NCBI GenBank assembly: GCA_963817905.1 | Contig: CAWFPS010000003.1 | Location: 558,001 to 622,000 of the forward strand | Direction of reading: 5' to 3' | Length of the DNA: 64,000 nt | Source: VRUE01 sp963817905 | GTDB lineage: Bacteria > Actinomycetota > Thermoleophilia > Solirubrobacterales > 70-9 | Part shown: one piece after another, positions 22,934 to 31,114 of the stretch | Position numbering within the stretch: position 1 is the first letter of the stretch | Layout of the letters: each line of letters opens with the position of its first letter | Position numbers and translations under genes: made by a program | The notes under the pieces: generated by a model | Database searches by the model: none | What the model was told of the DNA's origin: nothing | The model's input: only the letters and a program-made list of their open reading frames with translations

Positions 22934-24151
22934 GTGGCGACCGCGACGACCAACGGCTCCAAAGTCATCAAGCCCGATCACGAAGCCGGGCGCAAGCACT
23001 TCATCTTCAGTCAGGAGCACGAAGACCTACGCGAGTCGATGCAGTCCTGGGTGCAGAAGGAGCTGTGGCCGCACCGCAACGAGTGGGAGGACACCTACTG
23101 GGACTCCGCGGCGATGAAGCGTGCAGGAGAGCTCGGTTTCCTCGGCCTCTGTTTCCCCGAGGAGTACGGCGGACAGGGCGGCGACTATTTCTACTCGCTG
23201 GTCCGCGCCGAGTGCATGAGCTACTCCGGCTCGGGCGGAACCAACATGGGCTTCGCCGTACAGAGCGACATGGTCCTGCCGCCAATCCACCTGCTCGGCA
23301 CCGAGGAGCAGAAGCGCCGCTACCTCGAACCGGGCCTCAAGGGCGAGAAGATCGGCTGCATCGCGATCACCGAGCCGGGCGCCGGTTCCGACGTCGCCGG
23401 CATCCGCACCACGGCGATCCTCGACGGCGACGAATACGTGATCAACGGCTCCAAGACCTTCATCACCAACGGCCCACGCGCCGACTTCATCGTCCTCGTC
23501 ACCAAGACCGACCCCAGCGCCCGCCACGAGGGCATCACCCTCTTCGTGCTGCCGCTGCGCGACGAGGAGGGCAACCACGTGCCCGGCTTCACCGTCTCGG
23601 CCGAGCTGGAGAAGATGGGGATGCACGCCTCAGATACCGGTGAGCTCTCCTTCGAAGACGTCCGCGTGCCGGCCGATGCCGTGCTCGGCGAAGTCGGCAA
23701 GGGCTTCTACCACATCGCCTGGGAGCTCCAGGGCGAGCGCCTGGTCGCCGCCGCCGGCTGCCACGCCGGTGCCGAGCGGATGATCGAGAAGACGATCGAG
23801 TACGCCAAGGAGCGCGAAGCCTTCGGCCGCCCGATCGGCAAATTTCAGGCCCTGCGCCACAAGATCGCCGAGATGGCGACCAAGACCGAGGCGGCCAAGC
23901 AGTTCACCTACGCCACCGCCTGGCGCTTCGCCAACGGCGAGTACCCGGTGCGCGAGATCACGATGGCCAAGCTCTACGCCTCTCGCATCTGCTGCGAGGT
24001 TGCCGACGACGCGGTCCAGATCCTCGGCGGCTACGGCTACATGAAGGAGTACGAGATCGAGCGCGCCTACCGCGACGTTCGCCTCAACCGGATCGGAGCG
24101 GGCACCGACGAGGTGATGCTCGACGTGATCGGGCGCAGTTACGGGCTGTAG
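22934..24151 (+). CDS. Acyl-CoA dehydrogenase
   Basis: 405 residues. GTG 22934 is chosen because AGGAGAG lies at 22921-22927; the frame is open further left but that part is repeat C1. Family signatures: 'CIAITEPGAGSDVAGIRTTA' (FAD and substrate), 'ASDTGELSFEDVRVPADAVL', and 'VQILGGYGYMKEYEIERAYR'. The catalytic-base region is 'GAGTDEVMLDVIG'. It oxidises an acyl-CoA to the enoyl-CoA, passing electrons to ETF. A hairpin just past the stop is a likely terminator shared with the opposing gene. Confidence 0.93.
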   Translation: MATATTNGSKVIKPDHEAGRKHFIFSQEHEDLRESMQSWVQKELWPHRNEWEDTYWDSAAMKRAGELGFLGLCFPEEYGGQGGDYFYSLVRAECMSYSGSGGTNMGFAVQSDMVLPPIHLLGTEEQKRRYLEPGLKGEKIGCIAITEPGAGSDVAGIRTTAILDGDEYVINGSKTFITNGPRADFIVLVTKTDPSARHEGITLFVLPLRDEEGNHVPGFTVSAELEKMGMHASDTGELSFEDVRVPADAVLGEVGKGFYHIAWELQGERLVAAAGCHAGAERMIEKTIEYAKEREAFGRPIGKFQALRHKIAEMATKTEAAKQFTYATAWRFANGEYPVREITMAKLYASRICCEVADDAVQILGGYGYMKEYEIERAYRDVRLNRIGAGTDEVMLDVIGRSYGL

Positions 24152-24162
24152 GAAGGCGCAGC

Positions 24163-24186
24163 GCCCGCGGTCAAACGGCCGCGGGC
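24163..24186. terminator. Bidirectional terminator-like hairpin
   Basis: GCCCGCGG (24163-24170) pairs with CCGCGGGC (24179-24186) around an 8-nt loop, exactly between the convergent stops of the acyl-CoA dehydrogenase gene and the small gene at 24187. There is no T-run. Confidence 0.5.
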
Positions 24187-24408
24187 TCAGGAGTTGGTGA
24201 CAACCGCCGCCGCGATGCTGGCGAGGATGCCTAGCATCGTCGGCCCCCAGAGCATGAACATGAGCTGGCGTAGGTCGCGGACCTCGGTGCGCAGGTCGCG
24301 AAGGTCGCGATCCACCCGCTCGACGGACCTATCGAGGCTGTCGAAGCGCCTGTCGATCGCGTCAAAACGCTCGTCGAGGCGCTCGTCCGTCCACATCGTG
24401 CGTTCCAT
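24187..24408 (-). CDS. Small coiled-coil protein with C-terminal membrane anchor
   Basis: 73 residues from ATG 24408. A heptad-like charged helix ('RRFDSLDRSVERVDRDLRDL') precedes one hydrophobic segment ('MLGILASIAAAVVTNS'). This is the usual shape of DUF1640-like or 'hemolysin XhlA-like' anchors. Function unknown. Two upstream in-frame starts exist (24465 and nearer), but the coding pattern fades before 24408. Confidence 0.6.
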   Translation of the reverse strand: MERTMWTDERLDERFDAIDRRFDSLDRSVERVDRDLRDLRTEVRDLRQLMFMLWGPTMLGILASIAAAVVTNS

Positions 24409-24514
24409 GGTAGCCACGCTAGCCGATCCATGCGCAGACAATGTGTTGCGGGGATTGAGATCCACGCGCGAAACTGCACGAAAGCGCGCGGAACAATCAA
24501 TCGCGCGGGAACGC

Positions 24515-25303
24515 CTAATCCAGCGGCAGGCAGATTCCGCAGAAGTCCTCGCCGAACGGGGTGAGGACGATGCTGCGGCGCAAGGTCCGGGCGGTGCGCC
24601 CGCCCCGCTCCAGCGCCTCGGTCACCTCGGTCTGGGCCTCCAGCACCTGGTAGCGGCGGGCGTCGCGCAGCGCCTCGCGTGAGAACCAGACGAGCCCGAG
24701 CCGGTTGAGGTTGTTGAGGTAGGCGTAGACGCGATCGGCGTGCCGGCAGCCGGCCTCCTCGGCGATCATCGTGCAGCCCTGGGCGACCAGCTCCGAGGCG
24801 AACGGCAGGCCCGCCCGCACGTCGACCGAGGGCTGCTCGCCTTCCTTGGCCAGGAAGCGGAGGATGCGGGCCTCGTCCGGCGCCAGGGCGTCGAGGATCC
24901 GCATGTAAGCGGGATGGGAATCGACGTCGGCGCTGACGTCGGCTGAGCGGCGCAGCAGCTCCTCGCCGCGGCTGCGCAGCGCCTCTGCCGAAGCGTCACC
25001 CGGGGGCCGCGAGCGCGTGCCTTCCTCGACCCCGAGCAGCTCACGCAGGTAGGCGCGCAACTCGGCGGTGGTCTCCTGGACAGCGTCCGCGGTCGACTCG
25101 CCCTGGGATGCGGCGCGCACCACCCGCGAGGCGCCCTCGACATAGGCGTTGGCGATCTCCGAGGCTCCCTGCCGGGCCATGTTGGCGGCGATCCTGGCCA
25201 GGCCGGGCGCCGCCTGCAGCAGCTCTTCCAGCGTCTCCTGTCCCGTCGCACCGGCCGCTCGCCGCTGCCGCGCCGGATCTCCCCTGTCGTCGTCGAAGCT
25301 CAT
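24515..25303 (-). CDS. DUF4393 family protein (Abi-alpha-like)
   Basis: 262 residues from ATG 25303. After a polar N-terminal third, 'HPAYMRILDALAPDEARILR' and 'VYAYLNNLNRLGLVWFSREA' match the pattern of DUF4393, a family also named Abi-alpha because some members came from abortive-infection loci. Whether this copy has an antiviral role is not shown by sequence. It overlaps the stop of the DUF445 gene by 4 bp, so the pair is co-translated, and shows no signal peptide or membrane segment. Confidence 0.65.
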   Translation of the reverse strand: MSFDDDRGDPARQRRAAGATGQETLEELLQAAPGLARIAANMARQGASEIANAYVEGASRVVRAASQGESTADAVQETTAELRAYLRELLGVEEGTRSRPPGDASAEALRSRGEELLRRSADVSADVDSHPAYMRILDALAPDEARILRFLAKEGEQPSVDVRAGLPFASELVAQGCTMIAEEAGCRHADRVYAYLNNLNRLGLVWFSREALRDARRYQVLEAQTEVTEALERGGRTARTLRRSIVLTPFGEDFCGICLPLD

Positions 25304-26571
25304 CCGAAGATCGCCAGGTGTAGCAGTCCCGCGCCAAATCCGAGCACCGCCCCGTGCAGGTAGAGCAGCCACTCGTCCTCGCGCATCGCCGTGCGCAGCA
25401 TTTCCGAGAATTCGGCCGGCCCCATCGCCCGCACCCGCGTGGCGACGAACTCGCGCACGCCGTCCCGGTGCCTGGCGTTGAACTCCTCGTCGGCGAGCGG
25501 AGTGACCGCGTAGTCGGCGGCCTCGGCGGCGAGCGAGGTGCGGATCGTCTCGTAGTCGCGGCTGCCGACCGCGACCCTGACCGCCGACCGCGCCCGGCCG
25601 AGCGCCCGGTCGACCGCGGGGCGCAGCGAGTCCTCGATCAGCTGCCGGGTGCGATCGGAGTTCGGGCCGTGCATCAGATCCTCGGCGACGTTGGTCATCG
25701 TCACCACATCGTCGGCGATGATGTCGGCATAGACCTCGGCCACCTCGGGTTGGCGCTTGAGGAAGAGCCCCTGGACCTCAAACGGCCCGACCCGCCGCGG
25801 CCGCACCGGCTCGAAGATCATCCGGATGCCGAGCAGGTTTGTCGTGTAGCCGATCAGCACCCCGGCGATCGGCAGCACCCACCACTGGGTCAGCACCTCC
25901 TGCGTGAAGAAGGCCGTCGGGATGCCGAGCAGAAAGCCGAAGAAGAAGCCGAAGTTGACGATGAAGCGCAGCTCCTTGCGGCCGACCTCGAGGAAGATCC
26001 GGTTGGCCAGCGCCGGGTTGGCCTCGAGCCGGCGGATCACCATCAGCTTGACGTCGATCAACTCGTCGGCGTGGGTGCCGATTTCGGCGGTGATCGTGCG
26101 CACGATCTGCGGCAGCTGCTCCTCGACCCGGGCGTGGACCGCGGCGCGCACGCGCGGCGGCAGGTCGTGCCAGAGCTGCGGGCGCTCCCGCTCCATGATC
26201 CGCTCGACCACCTCGTGGATCTCACCACGGGCCGTCTCGAGGATCTGCTCGGCGATCACCTCGGGGTCGAGCTGGCGGTAGAAGTCACCGGGACCGCCGA
26301 CCTTCGAGAGCCCTTTGTCGACCGCGATCGAGCCCATCTTCGCCGCCCGCGAGGGGACGATCCCCTGCCAGCCGAGACCGCCCTGGCCGAGCCCGGGGAT
26401 CTGCTGGATGCGCCGCGGCAGCACGTTGGCGAGCGGCGCCAGGCCCGGCACCCTGACCCCGGCGAAGCGCACCGGGTAGAAGAGCATCCAGACCCCGCTC
26501 CAGTTGGTCACGTAGCCGATCGCCCCGGTGAAGAGCGGGATCGTGAGCAGGCTGAGGGTCGTGTGGTCCAT
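25300..26571 (-). CDS. DUF445 family membrane protein
   Basis: 423 residues from ATG 26571. An N-terminal helix ('LLTIPLFTGAIGYVTNWSGV'), a long soluble helical region, then two hydrophobic segments ('FIVNFGFFFGFLLGIPTAFF', 'WWVLPIAGVLIGYTTNLLGI') and a C-terminal helix. The motif G-Y-x-T-N repeated in both membrane parts is characteristic of DUF445. Role unknown. It leads a two-gene operon with DUF4393 and is divergent from the acyl-CoA dehydrogenase gene. Confidence 0.75.
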   Translation of the reverse strand: MDHTTLSLLTIPLFTGAIGYVTNWSGVWMLFYPVRFAGVRVPGLAPLANVLPRRIQQIPGLGQGGLGWQGIVPSRAAKMGSIAVDKGLSKVGGPGDFYRQLDPEVIAEQILETARGEIHEVVERIMERERPQLWHDLPPRVRAAVHARVEEQLPQIVRTITAEIGTHADELIDVKLMVIRRLEANPALANRIFLEVGRKELRFIVNFGFFFGFLLGIPTAFFTQEVLTQWWVLPIAGVLIGYTTNLLGIRMIFEPVRPRRVGPFEVQGLFLKRQPEVAEVYADIIADDVVTMTNVAEDLMHGPNSDRTRQLIEDSLRPAVDRALGRARSAVRVAVGSRDYETIRTSLAAEAADYAVTPLADEEFNARHRDGVREFVATRVRAMGPAEFSEMLRTAMREDEWLLYLHGAVLGFGAGLLHLAIFG

Positions 26572-26582
26572 CGCTTTAGGGG

Positions 26583-27782
26583 ATGATGAGCGGCGAGCGC
26601 AGGATGACCGTAATCAAGGACAAAGGGACGCGGGCCGTCCTGCCCCCCTTCGGCGAGGAGCACGAGGAGCTGCGTGAGACGGTCCGCCGCTTCGTCTCCA
26701 AGGAGATCGCGCCCAACGTCGACGAGTGGGAGGAGGCGCGCGAATTCCCCCGCGAGCTCTTCGGGCGCTGCGCCGAGCTCGGCTTCCTCGGCCTGAAGTT
26801 CCCCGAGGAGCTGGGCGGCCAGGGCGGCACCCACCTGCACGACGCGATCTGGGTCGAGGAGCTGGCCCGGTCCGGCGGTTCCGGCGGCGTCGCCGCCGGC
26901 CTCAACGCCCACACCTCGATCGCGATGCCGCCGATCTTCAACTTCGGCACCGAGGAGCAGAAACAGCGCTGGCTGGTGCCGGGAATCGCCGGCGAGAAGA
27001 TCGGCGCGCTCGGGATCACCGAGCCCGGCGCCGGCTCCGATGTCGCCGGCATCTCCACCAACGCCCGGAAGGTCGACGGCGGCTACGTGGTCAACGGCGC
27101 CAAGACCTTCATCACCAACGGCGTCCGCGCCGACTTCCTCGTCTGCGCGGTGAAGACGACGAAAGAGGGTGGCCACGGCGGCATCTCCTTCCTCGTGCTC
27201 GAGCGCGACATGCCCGGCTACGAGGTCGCGCAGAAGCTGGAGAAGATGGGCTGGCACTCCTCCGACACGGGAGAGCTGGCCTTCACCGACGTCGAGGTGC
27301 CCGACGAGAACCTGCTCGGCGGCGAGAACGAAGGTTTCAAGCTGATCATGGCCAACTTCGCCTGGGAGCGTCTGCTGATGGCGATCGGCGCCGTAGGGGC
27401 GATGCAGCGCCTGATCGAGACCACCGTCTCCTACGCCCTCGACCGCGAAGCCTTCGGCCGCCCGATCGGCAAGTTCCAGGCGATCCGCCACCAAGTCGCC
27501 GAGATGGCGACCAAGGCCGAGGCCTCGCGAGCGATCACCTACAACTCCCTCCGCCTCTTCCACGAGGGCCAGGACTGCATCAAAGACGTGACCATGGCCA
27601 AGCTAGTAACCCAGCGAGCCGTCCTCGAGATAGCCGACCAATCCCTCCAAATCCACGGCGGCTACGGCTACATGCGCGAGTACGGCATAGAGCGAGCAGT
27701 TCGCGACGCCCGCCTAGGCCCCATAGGCGGCGGGACGGATGAGGTGATGAAGGAGATCCTCGGCAAGCTGATGGGGTTGTAG
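26583..27782 (+). CDS. Acyl-CoA dehydrogenase; host gene of an integrated element
   Basis: 399 residues from ATG 26583 (ATGs at 26586 and 26604 are alternatives). Complete family signatures: 'ALGITEPGAGSDVAGISTNA', 'SSDTGELAFTDVEVPDENLL', 'LQIHGGYGYMREYGIERAVR'. The last 36 bases, including the TAG stop, form one copy of a 37-bp direct repeat whose other copy is at 36539. An integrative element therefore joined here and left the gene intact, with its final codons restored by the attachment site. Confidence 0.93.
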   Translation: MMSGERRMTVIKDKGTRAVLPPFGEEHEELRETVRRFVSKEIAPNVDEWEEAREFPRELFGRCAELGFLGLKFPEELGGQGGTHLHDAIWVEELARSGGSGGVAAGLNAHTSIAMPPIFNFGTEEQKQRWLVPGIAGEKIGALGITEPGAGSDVAGISTNARKVDGGYVVNGAKTFITNGVRADFLVCAVKTTKEGGHGGISFLVLERDMPGYEVAQKLEKMGWHSSDTGELAFTDVEVPDENLLGGENEGFKLIMANFAWERLLMAIGAVGAMQRLIETTVSYALDREAFGRPIGKFQAIRHQVAEMATKAEASRAITYNSLRLFHEGQDCIKDVTMAKLVTQRAVLEIADQSLQIHGGYGYMREYGIERAVRDARLGPIGGGTDEVMKEILGKLMGL

Positions 27783-28954
27783 GGATTTCCAGGGGTTTCA
27801 CAAGGTTTTTGCACCGTCTCTGAGGGAGGCGGACACGATTCGGACACATCGCGCCGCGCCTGGGCGATCTGATCCTCGGCAGATACGCGCTCCGCGATGT
27901 CGAACTCATCGAAGACGTGCGCGTAAACGTCGAGCGTCATCGTCGGTGAGTGCCCGGCCTGGCGCGCAACATCGACCACGCTGCGCCCTTCGTGGATCAG
28001 CAGCGAGACAAAGCTGTGTCGAAGGTCGTAGGGGCGCGCGTTCTCTATACCCGCGATGCCACAAGCGGGATGCCAAGCGTCCCGGTGCCATGACTGCCAA
28101 GCGCCGTCGTTCCAAACGCCCCCGGAGTAGTTCGGGAACAAAAGGTCGTCGTCGCCACCGTGGTCGCAGCGAAGCCGCCATTCGGCCAGGTCAGCAGAGA
28201 GCGGCGCAAGCAACCGGACCGTACGCGCCTGACCCGTCTTGGTTGCCTTGACGCCGCCCTGACCATCAGCCGCCTTCTCGACCAGGAGCGTCCGCTCGCG
28301 AACGTCCGACCAGCGGAGCGCCTGCGCCTCCTGAGGACGAAGCCCGGCATACGCGAGGGCCACGATCAGGGTCGCGTCTCGCGGCCCATGCCTCCGCCGC
28401 CTTCCTGCCGCTGCCGCGCGCAGGCGCTCGACAGTCGGCGGCGACAGCGGCCGCACCTCGCGGTAGCGCCGAACCTTCGGCTTCTTGACGGCCTTGACCG
28501 GGTTGTGCGCAATCCGACGCCACTCGACGGCGCAGCGCAGGACACCCTGAAGCTGCACAAGCGCCCGATGCACGGTGGGCAATCCCACGCCGTCAGCTTC
28601 CAGTTCGGCCCGATAGCGCTCCACGACCTCCGGTGTGATCGCGTTGAGCCGCATCGAGCCGAGTCGCGGCTGTATGTGACGATCCCACAGCCCGGCGTAG
28701 CTGCGCAGAGTGCGCGATGCCAGGTTCGGGACGGCGTAGAGCTTCCACCACTCTTCCGCGAACTCGGCCAAGGTTTCCCGGCCGCCGGTGAGCAGGTCGA
28801 GATCTCCGGTGCGCTTGCGCCGCACGACCTCCGCCTCAAAAGAGTCAGCGTCGCGCTTGCGACCAATCACCTTGGACCGCTCGCGCCCTTGCTCGTCGCG
28901 CCAGCGCACTCGCCAGACCACGCCGCCCTTCCGCTCGACTCTTTCGACGCTCAT
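27668..28954 (-). CDS. int: Tyrosine recombinase/integrase, reading through attL
   Basis: 428 residues from ATG 28954. An N-terminal SAM-like arm/core-binding region ('TLAEFAEEWWKLYAVPNLAS') is followed by the catalytic domain with Arg in 'AYAGLRPQEA', 'PYDLRHSFVSLL' (box II, with Tyr in place of the first His), 'AGHSPTMTLDVYAHV' holding the His and nucleophilic Tyr. The frame runs through the attachment core into the antisense strand of the host gene, so residues 403-428 are host-encoded. In the excised circle the same frame would instead continue into 36538-36439. It follows the excisionase-like gene by 12 bp. Confidence 0.92.
   Translation of the reverse strand: MSVERVERKGGVVWRVRWRDEQGRERSKVIGRKRDADSFEAEVVRRKRTGDLDLLTGGRETLAEFAEEWWKLYAVPNLASRTLRSYAGLWDRHIQPRLGSMRLNAITPEVVERYRAELEADGVGLPTVHRALVQLQGVLRCAVEWRRIAHNPVKAVKKPKVRRYREVRPLSPPTVERLRAAAAGRRRRHGPRDATLIVALAYAGLRPQEAQALRWSDVRERTLLVEKAADGQGGVKATKTGQARTVRLLAPLSADLAEWRLRCDHGGDDDLLFPNYSGGVWNDGAWQSWHRDAWHPACGIAGIENARPYDLRHSFVSLLIHEGRSVVDVARQAGHSPTMTLDVYAHVFDEFDIAERVSAEDQIAQARRDVSESCPPPSETVQKPCETPGNPYNPISLPRISFITSSVPPPMGPRRASRTARSMPYSRM
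27747..27783 (+). other. Attachment site attL (37 bp)
   Basis: Begins ATGAAGGAGATC and ends GGGTTGTAGG; identical over 37 bases to 36539-36575. It covers the last codons and stop of the acyl-CoA dehydrogenase and, on the other strand, codons of the integrase. Confidence 0.9.
27831..27852 (+). promoter_or_regulatory. Probable integrase arm-type site, left
   Basis: A 22-bp sequence with two GGACAC units 11 bp apart, matching 36402-36423 with one change, in the same orientation. The two copies flank the attachment core in the circular form, as integrase arm sites do. It lies inside the integrase gene. Confidence 0.5.
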
Positions 28955-28966
28955 TGCATGGCCCGC

Positions 28967-29266
28967 CTATCCATCGCTCGCCTGGTCGAGCAAAGCGCGC
29001 AAGCCTCCTCCGGGAGCTGGGCCCGCCCGGCGCGACCTTCCAGGCCGGGCAGGACGGTCAACGGCAACGGTCCGCTCTCCGATCCAGCGCTCCAACTCCC
29101 CGGGCTGAACCCGAAGCCGATTGCAAAGCCGAGCCGCCCGCAACTCGCCTCGCGCAATCGCCCGGTAGACCGCGCGACGCGACAAGCCACAAACGCGGGC
29201 AACCTCCTCCGGAGAAAGCAGCTGTGCGAATTCGTTCTGTAGGTCGTCGGGCAATTTCCTCTGCAC
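28967..29266 (-). CDS. Excisionase-like helix-turn-helix protein
   Basis: 99 residues from GTG 29266. 'LLSPEEVARVCGLSRRAVYR' followed by 'AIARGELRAARLCNRLRVQP' is the MerR-like helix-turn-helix (HTH_17) of AlpA/Xis-type proteins, with a basic C-terminal tail. Such proteins bend attachment DNA or direct excision. It is the upstream partner of the integrase gene with a 12-bp gap. Assignment as the excisionase rests on fold and position. Confidence 0.78.
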   Translation of the reverse strand: MQRKLPDDLQNEFAQLLSPEEVARVCGLSRRAVYRAIARGELRAARLCNRLRVQPGELERWIGERTVAVDRPARPGRSRRAGPAPGGGLRALLDQASDG

Positions 29267-29343
29267 CTACTGTCCAAAGAAGAGGAGGAATGCCCCGCAT
29301 TCTTTGTTAAGAAAGCGCCCTTCGCCAGGTCGCGGACACATTC

Positions 29344-29413
29344 GGCCTGGCGTCCGTACAGGCGATTTCCGCACGGCGAAGCCGTGCCAAAATCAGCCGC
29401 CGGACGCCAGGCC
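29344..29413. other. Long inverted repeat with inner hairpin in the element's intergenic region
   Basis: GGCCTGGCGTCCG (29344-29356) pairs perfectly with 29401-29413 (13 bp). Inside is a second perfect stem, GCACGGC (29371-29377) with GCCGTGC (29381-29387). The whole gap 29267-29665 has no convincing gene; it also holds a 6-bp hairpin plus T-run at 29288-29305 and an ACCGATCA/TGATCGGT pair (29576-29583/29608-29615). It could be a regulatory RNA, a recombination or transfer site, or operators. Confidence 0.55.
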
Positions 29414-29665
29414 AAGGTCCATCCGAAACGCTGCGAGGCACCGAAACGGCCCCCGCCTCCGAGACGTTGAAAGACGAACACCTGTTCGGGGTTCATAGTG
29501 TGTCGGGGGTGCGAGGTTGGTGTTGGCGGGCGGCTTGGGGCAGGCCAGGTGGCTCCTTGCTGGTGCGGTAGTGACACCGATCAGATTGGGGGCGGGTGTC
29601 TTCTGTTTGATCGGTCCGACTGGCCTCTTTTCGGGTTGTTGAAATGAGGGCCGATTAGGGCCTTT

Positions 29666-29968
29666 TCAATCCTCAGCATTTCCCCGCCCGCCACCGCCGA
29701 CCGCGAATCCCCCCGGCCGGAAGCTGCTCGGCTCCCAAGTGACACCCTCCACCAAGGCAGCCACCGAAACCCCGAGGCCAGTGGCGAGCTTGATCAGGGT
29801 GTCGGCTCGTGCGATCCGCTCGCCTCTCTCAATCTGCCCCACCGCGGTGCGATGCAGCCCCGCACGAAAGCTCAGGTCTTCCTGCGAGAGACCAACCCGG
29901 TTGCGGTGATGCCGGAGCGTCCGCCCCAGCTGGCGCTTCAACTCTGCGGAGATGACGTTGCCACTCAT
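29666..29968 (-). CDS. XRE family helix-turn-helix regulator
   Basis: 100 residues from ATG 29968. A Cro/CI-type helix-turn-helix occupies residues ~12-65 ('LRHHRNRVGLSQEDLSFRAG', 'TAVGQIERGERIARADTLIK'), with a short Gly-rich tail. It overlaps the gene before it by 4 bp. Likely a repressor of the element's own genes. Its downstream neighbour, across the 400-bp structured gap, is the excisionase-integrase pair. Confidence 0.82.
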   Translation of the reverse strand: MSGNVISAELKRQLGRTLRHHRNRVGLSQEDLSFRAGLHRTAVGQIERGERIARADTLIKLATGLGVSVAALVEGVTWEPSSFRPGGFAVGGGGRGNAED

Positions 29969-30249
29969 GAGACACCCCCAATGAGTTGCTCGAAGCGAAT
30001 GGCTGCCCGACTGGCGGCAATCCGCCGACAGTCGCAGGAGAGCAGACCGTCGCGGCTCAATTCCCGCACAGCGCGCTCTACGGCGTCCTGCCCAGCCTCC
30101 TGGCGATCAGCTTCAACCCGAAGCGCAAGCTCCAGGATCGTCAGCTGCGCCGGGTGGAGGACAAGGACCTGGGTGAGGACCGACCGTTCCATGATCTCGT
30201 CCTCGTGAGCGGGCGCGAGTGAGCGCCGCCGGATATCTTCGTCGTGCAT
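29965..30249 (-). CDS. Hypothetical protein, partner of the XRE regulator
   Basis: 94 residues from ATG 30249. A polar N-terminus ('MHDEDIRRRSLAPAHEDEIM') leads into a helical part ('PAQLTILELALRVEADRQEA') and 'VERAVRELSRDGLLSCDCRR', which could be a small winged-helix. I do not recognise the family. Its stop overlaps the XRE start by 4 bp, so the two are co-translated. A role in the element's control switch is plausible from position only. Confidence 0.5.
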   Translation of the reverse strand: MHDEDIRRRSLAPAHEDEIMERSVLTQVLVLHPAQLTILELALRVEADRQEAGQDAVERAVRELSRDGLLSCDCRRIAASRAAIRFEQLIGGVS

Positions 30250-30266
30250 GGGAGCTAATCCCTCCT

Positions 30267-30310
30267 GTGCCACGCCCCCGGCTGTTCAGGCAGCGCGGGG
30301 GCACTTTTTT
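30267..30310 (+). terminator. Hairpin with T6 tract between divergent regulators
   Basis: GTGCC...GGCAC outer pairs, with an inner C5/G5 alternative, are followed by TTTTTT (30305-30310) on the plus strand. It lies 60 bp before the plus-strand XRE gene, so it could be an attenuator for that gene or an insulating terminator between divergent promoters. Confidence 0.4.
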
Positions 30311-30369
30311 GGATGGCCAGAGCCTAGCATCAACCGAGCACATATCGCTACTGTTTTGTGCCCTAGCCC

Positions 30370-30636
30370 ATGTCGCTCGCGTCTGAAAGCGTCCCAACCG
30401 GGATGCGTCGCTCCGATCAACCTCAGCCCGCCCTAGGCGAAGCGATCCGCCAGCTTCGTCAGAAGCGAGGCGTCACGCAGGAAGATCTCGCCCACGAGGC
30501 CGACATAACGACCGGCACCCTCTCCCTGATCGAGCGCGGCCACGCCAACCCGACTTGGGGCACCCTCAAGGGAATCGCCGCCGCCCTCGGCGTGTCAATG
30601 GGCGAGCTTGGAAAGCTCGCCGACAAGCTGGGCTGA
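30370..30636 (+). CDS. XRE family helix-turn-helix regulator (divergent)
   Basis: 88 residues from ATG 30370. The helix-turn-helix spans ~25-80: 'AIRQLRQKRGVTQEDLAHEA', 'GTLSLIERGHANPTWGTLKG'. It faces away from the other XRE gene, so the pair has the layout of a phage-type control switch or the antitoxin arrangement of a toxin locus. It is followed by the stop of the convergent PIN gene, 30 bp away. Confidence 0.8.
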   Translation: MSLASESVPTGMRRSDQPQPALGEAIRQLRQKRGVTQEDLAHEADITTGTLSLIERGHANPTWGTLKGIAAALGVSMGELGKLADKLG

Positions 30637-30667
30637 GGTAACCAATGCCCGCCTCTACGGCAAGGCA

Positions 30668-31114
30668 CTACGCCGGTGGCTGCATATAGATCACGTCGAT
30701 GGCGAGATCATCGGCGAGACGAAGCTGATCCTTGTCGCAGGTAACCAGCGGATATTTTCGCGTGCTTGCCGTAGCTGCAATCCAGAGGTCGTTGTCGCTG
30801 ATCGCCAATCCTTGCTGGCCAGATCGATCGCGCAGACGCGCCCACTCGTCCAGATCCGGGAAGTCCAGGGGAACATGAAGAAAGCTGCCGAGGCGGCGCT
30901 CCTCCTCGGCAATGCGGCGTTCCCCCCACCCTGCACTCAGATAGCCAAATCGGGCCTCAGCAAGGGTGACCACGCTAATCGCAAGGATCGCACCGTCGAT
31001 GCGCTCAAGCACTGGGGCATCCCAATGCTGGTACCTCTCTGGCCTCGCCCTCCGCTTCCCGGCGTGGCCTACGAAGCTCGTATCGCAGAGCAACCGCTCA
31101 GGGAGGGAAGCCAT
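30668..31114 (-). CDS. PIN domain ribonuclease (VapC-like toxin)
   Basis: 148 residues from ATG 31114. The four acidic residues of a PIN nuclease are visible: 'LLCDTSFVG', 'VTLAEARFG', 'SDNDLWIAA' and 'VTCDKDQL'. VapC toxins cut tRNA or rRNA. The start shares a base with the stop of the gene before it (TAATG), the usual coupling of an antitoxin-toxin pair, but that partner is far larger than a VapB. An upstream in-frame start exists (31162), inside the partner gene, and is not preferred. Confidence 0.82.
   Translation of the reverse strand: MASLPERLLCDTSFVGHAGKRRARPERYQHWDAPVLERIDGAILAISVVTLAEARFGYLSAGWGERRIAEEERRLGSFLHVPLDFPDLDEWARLRDRSGQQGLAISDNDLWIAATASTRKYPLVTCDKDQLRLADDLAIDVIYMQPPA

Noticed and set aside
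28951..29577. A minus-strand frame through the excisionase gene and the structured gap
   Set aside because: It overlaps the excisionase-like gene in another frame and shows no family motif.
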